Source of the DNA: Desmodesmus armatus
Taxonomy: Eukaryota > Chlorophyta > Chlorophyceae > Sphaeropleales > Scenedesmaceae
Length of the DNA stretch: 64,000 bases
Assembly: GCA_007449985.2 (NCBI GenBank)
Contig: VIIQ02000575.1
Location: forward strand, 1-64,000
Reading direction: 5' to 3'
A program made the position numbers and the translations under genes. How positions within the stretch are numbered: the stretch's first letter is position 1; each line of letters opens with the position of its first letter. The notes below the pieces were generated by a model. It did no database searches and was not told where the DNA came from. It saw only the letters and a list, made by a program, of their open reading frames with translations. Positions 36,966-47,971 of the stretch are shown here, piece by piece.

Positions 36966-37330
36966 TTTTGCGGGCATGCACCTGCATGTGTTGCTGCAAC
37001 TCAGCAGCCCTGTTTTTGTGCCCCAATGAGCTTGATGGCTGCTACTCCAACAGGACCCAGGCATGCCCGGCAGGATACGACTTTGTACCATGGATGGACC
37101 AGTTGTTGCACTGCACTCAATATAGTACATGGCTGTTGGTAGCATAGCGGCGACATTGTGTAGAGGTGTGTGGTTGCTGCACATGCCTGTCGATATGCGG
37201 CCATTGGTTTCTTGGCGCATGCACCTGCATGTGTTTCTGCTACTCAGCAGCCCTGTCTTTGTACCCCAAGGGGTTTGATTACTGCTGCTCAGACAGGCCC
37301 CAGGCGCCTAGGATCGCTCGGCAAGATAAG
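36966..37330. repeat. Diverged direct repeat pair of about 115 bp
   Basis: Both copies share GCATGCACCTGCATGTGTT, then ACTCAGCAGCCCTGT, a TTTGTxCCCCAA block and CAGGxCCCAGGC, ending in GGCAxGATA. Identity is clearly below that of the young repeats at 44-50 kb. Confidence 0.6.
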
Positions 37331-38359
37331 AGTCTGCACTACATTTGATGAAAAAGTTGCACTGCTTTGGTGTACAATACTGCACGTGGCCGTTTGTCTG
37401 CTTGCATTGCGGCGGCCCTTTGTCTAGGTTGTGTTGTTGCTGCACAGGCCCTTGGTATGGGATCAGTGGCAGGCCGTTGAGTTGCAGGACAAACACAGGG
37501 GCTGGATTTGGTGACCCAACCAAGGTTGGCAGTTTCCCTATACTGTCTGACTGAGTTAATGTGTGAGTCGTCTCATCTGAGGACAGAGTGCATGATTTTG
37601 AGGTAGTGAACAACGAGTCTGCAGTGAGGCAGTGAGCTGGTGCTCATCATAAGTACCCAAGCACCACTTGGCGCTATGCAGTGCTATTCAGTAGCGGACT
37701 CCAGGATCCATCCGCAGAGAGAGCGTAGTACACCCTACTGAGTTCGGACCATGCAGCAGCAACTGTACAGGCTGTACAGGCAGCAGTGGAACAGTACAAA
37801 GTATGTTTGGGAAGCATGTTTCATATGTGCCATGGCAAGAACGGTGAGAGTGTTGTGAGCTTGGCAAGTTTCTTTTGCGCGATTGCGGCAGGTGTGTGGG
37901 CTGTGATGTGATGCAGGGTGTTTCCAGCAGGATGGGGCGGAGTGTTGTACCATGTGTTGCGTACAGCCTGTGCTGAGTGCAGCTGTTGCATCGGCTGTGA
38001 CAGGAGCCTTATCATTTGTAGTGCTGCCCGATCAACTGATCGCCAGGGGTTGCAGCGTGTATGGTCCACACGCTGAATTGTGGAGTTGACAAGGGTACAG
38101 TCTCAAGTCTAATCTGGCTGTCTCCGACCCTTTGGATATTGCCCAAACTACCTGAGCAGCAGCTGCTCTTATTTGTTCAGCTAGTGCAGACCTGCTAGCC
38201 CCCCCCCATCCTCCTCGGTCCTTTATGCTCACGCACCCTGCACCCACAAACAGTTCCATCCCTGATTAACTGTGTTCATCTTCATGTGTGGACAGTGGCT
38301 GGTGTGCATACTGCTCTTGAAGAACAGGTGCACAATCTCTACAGCTCACTAGCCCGGCA

Positions 38360-38480
38360 CCCCCCTTGGTATACTAAGCCTCTATCCTTGCTCATAGTAG
38401 TACGCAGCCCCCTTAGTGTGTTTCATACCAAGGGGGTCTGGCCAGCACCAAGGGGGGGCCTTAGTGCAGTTGTGTACCAA
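38360..38480. repeat. Inverted ACCAAGGGGG repeats
   Basis: CCCCCCTTGGTATACTAAG near 38361 is mirrored by several ACCAAGGGGG blocks near 38428, 38448 and 38465. These could fold into alternative hairpins. Function unknown. Confidence 0.5.
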
Positions 38481-38639
38481 GGGGGGTGGCTGCAGGTTGG
38501 CGTGGAGTCAGCATATATGCCTTTACGCCTTCGTGTGCACAGGCTCTACGTACATCCCATATCAAATCAAAACAAACTGTATGCATGAGCAGCTATCCTC
38601 GCTATTTCCCCCCCTGAAGTCACTTAACAACTGCATCCA

Positions 38640-38665
38640 GCTACAGCCACAGCTGTGGCTGTAGC
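38640..38665. other. Perfect 26-bp palindrome
   Basis: GCTACAGCCACAG is followed directly by its complement with no spacer. It lies 234 bases upstream of the start of the secreted orphan gene. Confidence 0.8.
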
Positions 38666-38898
38666 ACCCGACCTTGCTGGATCCCACCCAGCATCAACCC
38701 TACCCACTGCGTTTGCGTGGTGATCTGTTCGAAAGCTTCGATCAAGCTTTCCCAAGCCGATCTGGGACAGAGAGTGACAAACCCTGGTCCTGGGCAATTT
38801 CGGAGTTCACTGGAAAGTCTTTATCAGTCTACTGACCCGCAAGAGGTCTGTTCTACATCAGGCCGTTTTGTGCGTATATCTATCTCTCGCACTCCGCA

Positions 38899-40161
38899 AT
38901 GCGATGGCCGCGGAGTCTTTGGGCTCTGCTGGCCCTGCTGCTCTTGGTCCCTGCTGCATCTGCATGCGGCCACACAGCATGCCTGAAGCAGCTTTCTGAA
39001 TCCAGTTGGCCTGTCAACGCAGACGGCAATCCTGCTCGGCAGAACGTATTCTGCAGAGCCAGCCTGGCAGGGGTCACTCGCAGCACAGCAAATGCTTCTC
39101 TCGCCCTACAGGCCTTGTGCGAAGCACAAGGAAAGTACTTTTCAGGCAGCGCACTCGACACTTTCATGGCTTCTCGCTTCATCAGCCACAGCACGTCTCT
39201 TAATGCCACTGCAAAGGAGCGTCCGCTGTCAACTGAGCCAAACACCCCCTGGATGCTGGCAGATGTGGTGCTGTCAACGGTGAAGACACAGAATCGACCA
39301 GACTCCATGCAAAAGGTCGTTGGAGAGGCTCAGGTGGACTTCCTGCTTTGCAGCGACGCCAGCTGCAAAGTCCTGGTGGACTTGGTGAAGGTGGAGCGGG
39401 CGGGGGCTAGCCCTCGCTGGGTGCTTGCAACCTCTGGCATCACTCAAACAGCCTTCCTGACAGGTGTCGGCACAGTCAACGGCTTGGGGCCCAACCGTTT
39501 GAATGAACAGCGTGAGTTGCTGCCGCCGGAGCTTGTGCACAGTGCTGCCAGCAATTTGGTTGTGCAGGAAGTGTTGTGGCGTGCCAAGCTTTCTAAGCTG
39601 ATCAACAACACGGTTTGTCCAATTGGAGCATCTGTGATGCCATATGAGGCACAGGCTCTTCTAGCTTCCAACTCAAAATCGCCATGGGCGTCCATGCTGA
39701 TTGGACACTATAGAGCCCATGACCTTCAACTGCCACGTGACAATCCGTTGTGGTTGCACCCGGTGGCCCCGTCAAGTTGGCGTAAGGATGCCATGGGCCC
39801 TGGACTGGGCTCTTGCATAACCATCATCTGGCCCAACCACACGTGGCTGCACGAGCATGGGTGGGGAGAGTCGGACGCAGATTGTGAGCGCGCATTCGAA
39901 CTAGCTGTCGCAGATGCTGATATGGATGCCTTCGGATCTGGCCTATGTCGTGATCGCACACTGAATGTGGCAGTGCTGGATAGCATGTTCACTCAGGCAC
40001 ACTTGCTAGGCCGTAACAGTGTGATCCGCACCCTCAGAAGAAGCGGGCTTGTATGGTTTGTCGTGGACAACACGGCATCCATCGATAACAACACCATGAG
40101 AGTTGTGCTGCCGTATGCACCCAACATTGCATCACGCGTGAAGTTCCCTCTACGCATGTAG
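38899..40161 (+). CDS. Orphan secreted protein, single exon
   Basis: 420 residues, uninterrupted, which is notable beside the intron-dense neighbours. MRWPRSLWALLALLLLVP then AASA is a clear signal peptide, cleaved before CGHTACLKQL. The mature protein has several Cys residues and N-glycosylation sequons (NAS, NAT, NNT, NHT), no second membrane segment, and no domain I recognise. Features that might help a search are NTPWMLADVVLSTV, CSDASCKVLVDLVKVER and WLHEHGWGESDADCERAF. It is probably extracellular or lumenal. The start is fixed by the signal peptide. Being intronless, it could be a retrocopy or acquired gene, but its codon use and Cys-rich style look local. Confidence 0.7.
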   Translation: MRWPRSLWALLALLLLVPAASACGHTACLKQLSESSWPVNADGNPARQNVFCRASLAGVTRSTANASLALQALCEAQGKYFSGSALDTFMASRFISHSTSLNATAKERPLSTEPNTPWMLADVVLSTVKTQNRPDSMQKVVGEAQVDFLLCSDASCKVLVDLVKVERAGASPRWVLATSGITQTAFLTGVGTVNGLGPNRLNEQRELLPPELVHSAASNLVVQEVLWRAKLSKLINNTVCPIGASVMPYEAQALLASNSKSPWASMLIGHYRAHDLQLPRDNPLWLHPVAPSSWRKDAMGPGLGSCITIIWPNHTWLHEHGWGESDADCERAFELAVADADMDAFGSGLCRDRTLNVAVLDSMFTQAHLLGRNSVIRTLRRSGLVWFVVDNTASIDNNTMRVVLPYAPNIASRVKFPLRM

Positions 40162-40536
40162 CAAAGTGGAGTGGGCCTTTCAACTACATACAGTGATGTT
40201 GCAAGTCGTCTTAGGCTCACTTATGTCCCTTACCCCACTTATTGCATCGATTCCTTTAGGAATAGATGCCAATACAGCGCACGGGTCTCACACCCACACA
40301 CATGACTGCCAAAAGTTGTCTGGAGTAAGATCCAAGAGGTGCCAGAGCAGGCCTTGGCTGGCCGTTGGTTGACAGTGTACTAATAAGGAGTAGAAATCCT
40401 GATTGTGAGCTGGTTATGGATGCAGCAGCAGCAAACGCAAATATTGGTCCTGCTGCTGTCGGCCGGAATGCCAAAAAGTGAATTGCCAAAGTAGTCGTGT
40501 GTATTTGTATGTGGCGGTGGAGGCACGACTGTTCCC

Positions 40537-40541
40537 TGTAA
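40537..40541 (+). terminator. Candidate TGTAA poly(A) signal of the orphan secreted gene
   Basis: TGTAA lies 376 bases after the stop at 40161, within the long 3' UTR range of chlorophycean genes. No nearer copy was found. Confidence 0.35.
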
Positions 40542-40838
40542 ACGTCTGGTTGCAAAGAGGACCTAATGAACATGGACGGTATCCTTGCACATGCAAAACT
40601 CACCGCAAGCCTCACGGCAGCACAAACGTGCTCGAACATACAATATTAAGCGTTTGATGCGGTCTTCGGGCCCAGGTTGCGGGGCAAGCGCGAGTTGACT
40701 AATTGGTTACTAACAGACCGTCAGCTGTGGATGTGCCGAAGAGATCAGGACATCAGCGGATCAAGCCCATCAGCAACACTTGCGTGGACAAAAGGAGCAG
40801 GACAGGGGTATAAGGGTGCAGCATACACGTTCACTCAA

Positions 40839-40840
<2 letters not shown>

Positions 40841-40876
<36 letters not shown>

Positions 40877-40881
40877 CTGGA
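40841..40881. repeat. (CTG)n microsatellite
   Basis: About thirteen CTG units interrupted once by TTG. It lies between the two orphan genes, possibly in the promoter or 5' UTR of the second. Confidence 0.85.
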
Positions 40882-41353
40882 AGCTTGCCGTTCAGCAATG
40901 AGTGCTATGCCATATGGTACCCGATCATGTCGTATCTGAGTTTCAAATCAAAAGCGCTACTCTCCAGGCCCTTGGAAGGCCGGGAAAGGCCATCAGCAGC
41001 CTGTTTGTGACAGACATACAGCAGCAGCACACTAGCAGCAGCAACCGTTTAGCACCTTGGCAACAGGAGCCCCACAATGAGAAAGCCTCGCCCAGAAAAC
41101 CAGCCACCTGTGAAACCCCAGTCTGCACAATCCAGGGTATGCCCACTTGTATCAAAAACAGCAGGATGGAATCGATGCAGTACTGACGCCACCCGGGCGT
41201 TAGACGTTCTATAAGAATGTGGTGCTCACACAAAGGCATGCAGGTTGTGTTGTCCCTTGTACGGCGGCCTCTGATCAGCCAGGAGAAAGCTTCAGCAAAG
41301 CCAACCCGGCCCGGGGCACGGATGCATCCCAAGCTGAGCACTGTGGCAGCTGC

Positions 41354-42895
41354 ATGCTGCTTAGTGCTGGTAGCGCTACGTTCGCGGCTGTGCCTGCATA
41401 TGCACGTGAAGAAAGTGGACATGCCCGTGTGTTAGAGGCTCTCCAAAAGGTGCTTTGGTATGAGCATGATGCATCGTTGCCTTGGTGCCATGATGGTGTG
41501 AGTGATGACAGCAGCTACCACCGGTGGCCAGGGGACTATATCAGCGTGCTGATGCAAAACGTCACCAGCAATGACAGTGACAACAGTCTCAGCCAGTTGT
41601 TGAACACCACCAACAACCTTGCAGGGTTTGAAAGTGACATCACCAAGGATAGACTGATGTCATATGACAATGTATCCACCATCATGCATGCTAGCATTGT
41701 GCAGAACTGCTCCTTCTGGGACAGCCTTGGCATTGGCTTTGTGGCTGGCCCTGGCAAAAGGGCATCTCAGAGGCAGCAAGCTCCTTCTGTCGCCGACTCT
41801 GCCTCTGTGATTTTGTGGGCACCGCATCCAGACTTGACACCAGGGTTCTTGGCTCCCGAGCTTGTTGCCGGTTATGGCTCCATCAAAGATAACTTTCTTG
41901 AGGACGCAATCAAGCACATCACTGCTGATGCAGCCAGGTTGTTGGACCAGCAAGCGGCTCAGGAGCTTGCAATCACTGACGGCACCAAAACCACGCTTGG
42001 TGCGCTGTGGGACATGTCTGTTGTGATCTTGGCAATTGTGGCTATGGCTTGCGGTAGGGCGGACACAGAGGCATGGATCTCCAGGCAGCTGGGCAAGGTG
42101 TTGGACAAGTTGTGCCTACGGACTGCACCAAGCAAGCCCATCGACAAGCATGGTCGTATTTATTAGGGAAAATCGTGTACTGTGCTATCATCATCCCCCT
42201 TGCGCTTGTCATGGCACCTGCGGTTGTGTTGGGTTCTGAGGTGGCTGCGCGCCAGCACAATGCTGCTGGTGACGACAGCAAGATTGGCTGTCTTGCTGTC
42301 GAAATGCCACGGAGTGCGGTCACTGTTGCACGCGATGATACGTTTGTGGTCATTGGGGCTGTGACCGTGAGGAATGAGGCAGCATACGATAACGTAGCCC
42401 GAGGGCTGCTCATCTTCAACGTGGTTCTGGCTGTCTTGGGTACCTTGGGCATATGGCTTGTCAGCTGCAGCCACTTTGCAGCCAGACCGCCGTGCACGCA
42501 CTGCCGGCGCCACAATGTCCAGCGGGCTGACACCCCTGAATTCCGTTTGAAGCCGTGCACATGCACTGCTCAGCCATGGCGTGAGGTATGTTTGCATGTG
42601 TGCCGCTGGCCCTGGTGCAAACGATGTGCACTGTTTGGCAGGCTGACAAGAAAGGGGAGTACCCTGATGTTGAGTGAGCAACCTCCTCTTTGTTTGGCAG
42701 TTGAAGGTGCAGTGCGCAGTATCACAGCAATACAACAGCATGCATTCAATGCATTCAATTGGGTGACCCAAAGGCTTTTTTTGACAGGGATCGTGGTATC
42801 TTGTGGTGGCAGTACATTTTCTGAGTCTTTGTTTGTACAAATTGAGGCCCTTGGAAGAGGGTGGCGAAGCAAGCATACCAAATTTTATTGTGTGA
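41354..42895 (+). CDS. Orphan membrane protein with N-glycosylated ectodomain and three membrane segments
   Basis: Exons read 41354-42053, 42167-42585, 42701-42762 and 42847-42895, joined in phase: GTAGGG donor at 42054 with ATTAG acceptor, GTATGT with TTGGCAG, GTGACC with AAATTGAG. The N-terminus (MLLSAGSATFAAVPAYA) is a weak signal peptide. A better one, MHPKLSTVAAACCLVLVAL, starts at 41320 in another frame, so the true start may involve a missed splice or indel. The ectodomain has many sequons (NVTS, NDSD, NTTN, NVST, NCSF). Splicing the first intron builds a hydrophobic stretch, WDMSVVILAIVAMACG joined to KIVYCAIIIPLALVMAPAVV. A third segment is LLIFNVVLAVLGTLGIWLV. A Cys-rich tail (CTHCRR, CTCTAQP) follows, ending near GGEASIPNFIV. 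No family recognised. Confidence 0.55.
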
Positions 42896-44205
42896 CACCC
42901 GGGGCTGACATGGTGCCGTTACGCCTGTCTAGATCTGCAGCTCAGATCTGTATGCGAGCACCTGTACAACAAGCTGTGCCATGACCCCCCTACTCACCCC
43001 CCTTCCGGCATGCACTTGGGGCAATGTTGACAGATTTCACAAAATTGTGCCTAGGAGGCACCACTTGTGGCTTACTGACCATGCCCATTTTCATTGTGTT
43101 GTCAGCATGTACCTGGGGGTGCTGTTGACGGCCTACTGTGACCATGCTGGTGGCTAAGCTATCCAATAAGGCTAAGGATGGTCAAAGCATTGTGCCGCAC
43201 AACTGAGTTGTGCGGTGTGCACACATGTGTGTGCATGATGATGTTGCCATGGCAGGATGAAACATTGTTGTCGGTGCATCTGGGTCTTCTCCTGCTGTTG
43301 TCTTGTCGCTGGTCATTTTCTGGTTGTGTCTCATGGTAGGTGTCCACGGGTGGCGGGTTGCAACAGCTGCTTGGCTGGGTGCTACAACAGACACTCCTCC
43401 CATATGGTGGCATCATGATATATATATGGCACTCGATAGTGCCTCTGTGGGAGGTGTTTTTTTTGGGAAGGGGGGCGGACCCCCACCGGCTGGCCACACA
43501 CACAACAGCCGAAGCTGCCGGGAGCCCGAGGTCTAGCCTCACACCGATGAGAGCTGCCTGAACTGTGGGAGGAGTCAGCTGTGCAGGTTGCTGTGGCTGT
43601 CATGTTACGGGGCTGGGCAAGAGGGGGAAGTGGTAACACCAATCTTGTGCAACCCCAGGTTGGTGGCAGCTCATTCACAGCGTGCACACTGCCACTGGTC
43701 AGCCGGTCATGAGGTGGTCACTGCTTGAGTCAAGCTCAAAGACAATCATTTGGTACTTGGCTTCCTCCACCAGATCCTACCTCTGGTTTGCATTACGGCC
43801 TTCACTGGCACTCGTATGCCCTCGCATGTTGACTTATGCTTGTTCCCCTTGTTGTCCTGTGATGTGTGCTGTACTCATTCAGCAGCGAAGTAGTCATTGC
43901 ATGGCAATTCATGTTGTGCAGATGCTGCACCTGCCGCATCTGCCATGGCATGCATGTCATCTGGGTCTTGTTTTTGCTGTGTTTGTGTTTCATGCATGCA
44001 GTTCAGCTTGAATGTGCCTCAAGGCAACTGCCAGTTGTGCTGCAGCGGCCAAAGGTCCACATGGCATAAGCCTGGCAGCTTCACAACATCAGCAGGATGT
44101 AGTGCAGTGGAGAGGGCTGTTCTATGCCCTTGTTTGGATGACTACTGGTGACATTGTTGGGAAGTGTGGGTTGCATGCTTGGTTGTTGCTGATGCTTCTG
44201 CATGA
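42896..44205. other. Intergenic, no supportable gene
   Basis: Short overlapping frames only. No repeats above the background, RNA genes or motifs were recognised apart from short TA runs near 43416-43430. Confidence 0.4.
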
Positions 44206-44677
44206 CTGTCATACCCGATTGGGTCATGCACCCGATTAGGGCTGCACTGCTGTGCAACAGCAGTTGAGGTGTGTTGGAAAGCATTCCAGAGGGCTTGTGG
44301 TGCCCTAAGACAGGTTGTCACTCAGAGTGCCAGGTGGCACTTGCAGTGCCTGTTATGTCTGTTGAGATTCTGCACTCACAGCATAAGGCTGCGCGCGTGC
44401 CGGTGCACGGCACGCGTTGAATCACACACACAGAGACACTGAAAAGATCAGGAGTATCAGGCTGAGGCCGCCAGCCAAGGGCTGAGCGGCCCAGAGCAGT
44501 CGAGATGTAATCCATTCATCCAATCCGGGCACAGGCCCATGTGTGCTTCCATTCTCCGAATGATACGCGTCCAGATCTCAGTTTGCAGGCACGAAAGGTT
44601 ACCAATCAGTTGGACAGCCAGCTGTGCGGTGTTCCCCTGGCTGCGGGGGTAGTAGCAAAAGGGATCGGCAGCCACAT
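44206..44677. repeat. 472-bp repeat, copy A
   Basis: Nearly identical to 45665-46136, with about three mismatches noted (AAAAGATC/AAAGGATC, AGACAGG/AAACAGG, GCAGTGCC/GCAATGCC). It contains a CGCGTGCC...GGCACGCG hairpin and a minus-strand frame with FCYYPRSQGNTAQLAVQLIG. The longer open context around copy A suggests it is the source. Confidence 0.9.
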
Positions 44678-44966
44678 TCAACGCGTCAAGCCCGTAGTGC
44701 CTTGCAGCTGGGTTTCTGCAGCAGGATAGTATCGAAGTTATTGGCTTTGTTTCATCGTCCATGCAGTCGTGTGCAGTGCCACAGCAGTCACCCAAGCAAG
44801 CAGTTTTGGACCAGGAGCAGCAGCAGCAGTAGTCCCACAGCAGGGAGCTCGCATGGAGGCAGCAGAGGACCTGCAGCGTTGTCAAAGCGTCCGACAACGT
44901 GCTACATGACCGAACTGGAGGAGTGATCTCAGAGCCAGAGCGAAGAGCGCCAGAGCCGGACACCAC
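44457..44966 (-). other. Possible exon of an unidentified Cys-rich protein
   Basis: A 170-codon minus frame without ATG start reads SEITPPVRSCSTLSDALTTL, LGDCCGTAHDCMDDET, HYGLDALNVAADPFCYYP, CLQTEIWTRIIRRMEAHMGL and WMNGLHLDCSGPLSPW. It looks more protein-like than the other frames here. No flanking exon could be joined. Its 3' part was copied into the insertion at 45665. Confidence 0.25.
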
Positions 44967-45080
44967 AGCAGAGGCTTGTTAGCAGCAGTGCCCCTCCTCC
45001 ATGTGCTACATTAGAGTGTGGCGAATACAGCAGGGGTGCATAATGCAGCAGGGAAGCACCTGTGGACACAGCGTCCCCCT

Positions 45081-45360
45081 TGTGTAGTGATGGGCAAGAG
45101 CGCAGCCAGATTGTGGGAAAGCAAGCCCCACCAAGGCCAGGCGGCCCATGCATAGCCGCAGCAGTAGCAGTGGTGATGTGTCAAGCAAAAGCACACACCA
45201 TAGAGCAGAGTGGTTCCATTGTGTTAGTGATGGGCAAGAGCGCAGCCAGATTGTGGGAAAGCAAACCCCACCAAGGCTAGGCGTGCCCATGCTTAGCCGC
45301 AGCAGCAGCAGCGGTGATGTGCCAAGCAAAGGCACACGCGATGGAGCAGTCATTGGGCAG
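45081..45360. repeat. Two-copy tandem repeat, period 140 bp
   Basis: TAGTGATGGGCAAGAGCGC begins each copy (45085 and 45225), followed by AGATTGTGGGAAAGCAA, CCCCACCAAGG and GCCGCAGCAG blocks. The copies differ at scattered bases. Confidence 0.85.
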
Positions 45361-45594
45361 GTTGTGCAGCACCTGAGTGCTGAAAGTGTCAGCAGTAGTG
45401 GCTTGTGGTGGTGCACGTGATGCATGTGACCTTGGCAAAGTGCAAGGGGGGTGATGGACGGTACCCCCAGTTGGTGTGTTGCGGTTGTGCATCCTGTGAT
45501 TCAGTTGTGGCATTCCACTCAATGTGTGACCTGTGAGCAGCAAACTCCTCACACATGCTCAGCCTTGCTTTGCCTGTGTGTTGCGTTTGGGGGG

Positions 45595-46217
45595 GTGTGG
45601 ACAGGTCACTGTCACCCTCACACACTCAGCGCTTGTCTGGCATATCGCTCATCTTGCACGACAGCTGTCATACCCGATTGGGTCATGCACCCGATTAGGG
45701 CTGCACTGCTGTGCAACAGCAGTTGAGGTGTGTTGGAAAGCATTCCAGAGGGCTTGTGGTGCCCTAAAACAGGTTGTCACTCAGAGTGCCAGGTGGCACT
45801 TGCAATGCCTGTTATGTCTGTTGAGATTCTGCACTCACAGCATAAGGCTGCGCGCGTGCCGGTGCACGGCACGCGTTGAATCACACACACAGAGACACTG
45901 AAAGGATCAGGAGTATCAGGCTGAGGCCGCCAGCCAAGGGCTGAGCGGCCCAGAGCAGTCGAGATGTAATCCATTCATCCAATCCGGGCACAGGCCCATG
46001 TGTGCTTCCATTCTCCGAATGATACGCGTCCAGATCTCAGTTTGCAGGCACGAAAGGTTACCAATCAGTTGGACAGCCAGCTGTGCGGTGTTCCCCTGGC
46101 TGCGGGGGTAGTAGCAAAAGGGATCGGCAGCCACATATGACCATATGTGTGTGGACAGGTCACTGTCACCCTCACACACTCAGCGCTTGTCTGGCATATC
46201 GCTCATCTTGCACGACA
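45595..46217. mobile_element. 485-bp insertion flanked by 69-bp direct repeats (copy B of the 472-bp repeat)
   Basis: GTGTGGACAGGTCACTGTC...CTTGCACGACA occurs at 45595-45663 and again at 46149-46217. Between them lie copy B (45665-46136) and about 12 filler bases (ATGACCATATGT). The structure is that of an insertion with an unusually long target duplication, or of repair with template switching. Confidence 0.8.
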
Positions 46218-46382
46218 TGACATTTTACATCAGGTGCTGCATTGAGAACTGTTTATTGTTTGACTGAAGGGACTAATGATCACACACCAGCATGCTGCAC
46301 ATTTAGCGCAAATTGTGGCCTGGAGGTGCAGCATTTCCCAGCCTGTGACAGCCCTGTTGAAGTGATTTCGTTGCTGTGAAGG

Positions 46383-46800
46383 AGTCTGAAGAAGAAGAAG
46401 AAGGGGTTACAGGGCGACACACGCAGCTACGCTGCAACGACACCCAGCATCGGAAGGGAACCAAAGTCCTTTGCAGGACCTACAAGGACGGGAACAGACA
46501 GCACGGAAAGGAGAGAACCCGCCACCATAGATGTCTGCAGAGGAGACTGTCTGAAAGGAGGGGACCACAGGCAAGGCTTCAACCCCACAAAGCCAGCCAC
46601 ACAGACAAGAGGGCTTCCACCAGTACAAAGCCGAACACACACCCCCATGCCCCCGGGGCGACCACTTCGAACACAATGTGGAAGAAAGGCTCCAGCTGTG
46701 CTGCGATAACACACCCCCAAGACAGGTGCCCGGGGTGTCAGAGCGACACCTTTGTATACCGGGCTGCCCCAAGTCAGCGCGCGTGAAGGAGTCTGTGTCA
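46383..46800 (-). mobile_element. Possible 3' end of a LINE-like element with (TTC)n tail
   Basis: Read on the minus strand, the block ends CCCTGTAACCCC then (TTC)5, resembling the CGTGTAACACC(TTCA)n ends of the LINE copies to the right. Open frames on both strands carry no domain. The GTCAGTCAGTGTTCGTTACAAA block at 46893-46914 recurs at 50012-50034 on the far side of the array. Confidence 0.35.
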
Positions 46801-47212
46801 AGCAGTTAGTGTGGGTCAGAGTGAAGCTGTAGAGCAGTACACTTAGGGACAAAAGTTTTTACAGCCGACACAAATTCCCTGTCACCCCAGTCAGTCAGTC
46901 AGTGTTCGTTACAAAGAGGCCTCAAGGACCCAGCCAACCCGATGCAAGCCCCGGGACCCAATCCATGTCCCGCCCTTGTAACTCAAGGCGCCACCAATCC
47001 TACTCAAGACAGCTCCCCGGTTCCGGGCACTGTCTCACCTACTCAAGACAGCCCAACCACCTGTGGCACACAAGCTGTGTTAGCATGAAACACGCACAAG
47101 GCATAAAGCGAACGGATGCGCGGCCAAGAACGCACATGCACATGCTGACGCAGACAAGCAGGCAGTGAAAGAGCTGACATGGCAATGCAAGCATGACTAG
47201 CACCCCAGTCAG

Positions 47213-47884
47213 TCATGAATGAATGAAGGTGTTACACGGGTTTCTCAAGCAACTACGTTGCAACTGAACCCAGCCACGGATGGACACAACCAGCACGGAA
47301 GGGGGCCGTTCGGACAAACCCCACCATCAAAAGCTTGTCACGCACACTCAGTGTGCTTCCAGATTGCGAACACAGAGATATAATACACTGGAAGGACTGA
47401 ATGGCGCCAACGGCACTGCTTCTCGCACCTGCAGGGTTGCGACAAGAAAGGGCGGACGGAACAGAAAACAGCGAACACACAGCTGCGAGCCACAAAACAC
47501 TCCCACATGTTGCAGTGGGCGCACGTGGGGGCAACTTCACCGACACCACCAGTCGCTGCACTGTTCACAAGCCAGCAGGATAGAAGTCACACAACAGCCA
47601 GCAACTCACATGTCACCACATGCAGAAGCTCAATGCCTAACTACCCGCAAACCGTTGCCTCCTGACAGCACCACATGCCATGCAATGAAAGGCTGCTGTG
47701 TGAGCGCAAGCCCCTGCGCCCGCTTAGGGATGATTGCAGAAACCGCAAAGTCAGCCAAGACGCGCCAAAACTCCCCAACAGCAGCACGCCCTGCAATGCG
47801 CTCTACCGTCAGCAGAGGCAACGCAGGACCTTCTGCTGCCACAGCCCACGCCACTCTGCGGCCGAAGTCAACAGCACCGATGCC
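47213..47884 (-). mobile_element. 5'-truncated LINE copy 1
   Basis: Minus-strand copy ending (left) in CCGTGTAACACCTTCATTCATTCAT. Its right part encodes the C-terminal LINE stretch GIGAVDFGRRVAWAVAAEG and AVGEFWRVLADFAVSAIIP, with stop at 47630. It is truncated at 47884, followed by a junction rich in GTCA and ATGA units. Confidence 0.7.
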
Positions 47885-47971
47885 GGTCAGCAATGGCTGA
47901 CAGCGCATCCAAGGACCCAAGTCAGTCAAATGAATGAATGAAGGTGAGTCAGTCAGTGTCAAGTCAGTCAT

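Larger units (their letters stand above)
35885..38898. other. Intergenic region with diverged repeats, no supportable gene
   Basis: Only short open frames occur here, none with recognisable protein character. It contains a diverged direct repeat (about 36966-37085 and 37216-37330), inverted ACCAAGGGGG blocks near 38362-38478 and a 26-bp palindrome at 38640-38665. Confidence 0.45.

Noticed and set aside
47253..47900. Repeated plus-strand and minus-strand frames of 100-200 codons in each LINE copy (for example one starting MDTTSTEGGRSDKPHHQ)
   Set aside because: They lie in the 3' UTR part of the LINE or antisense to its coding end; identity among copies reflects recent duplication, not selection.
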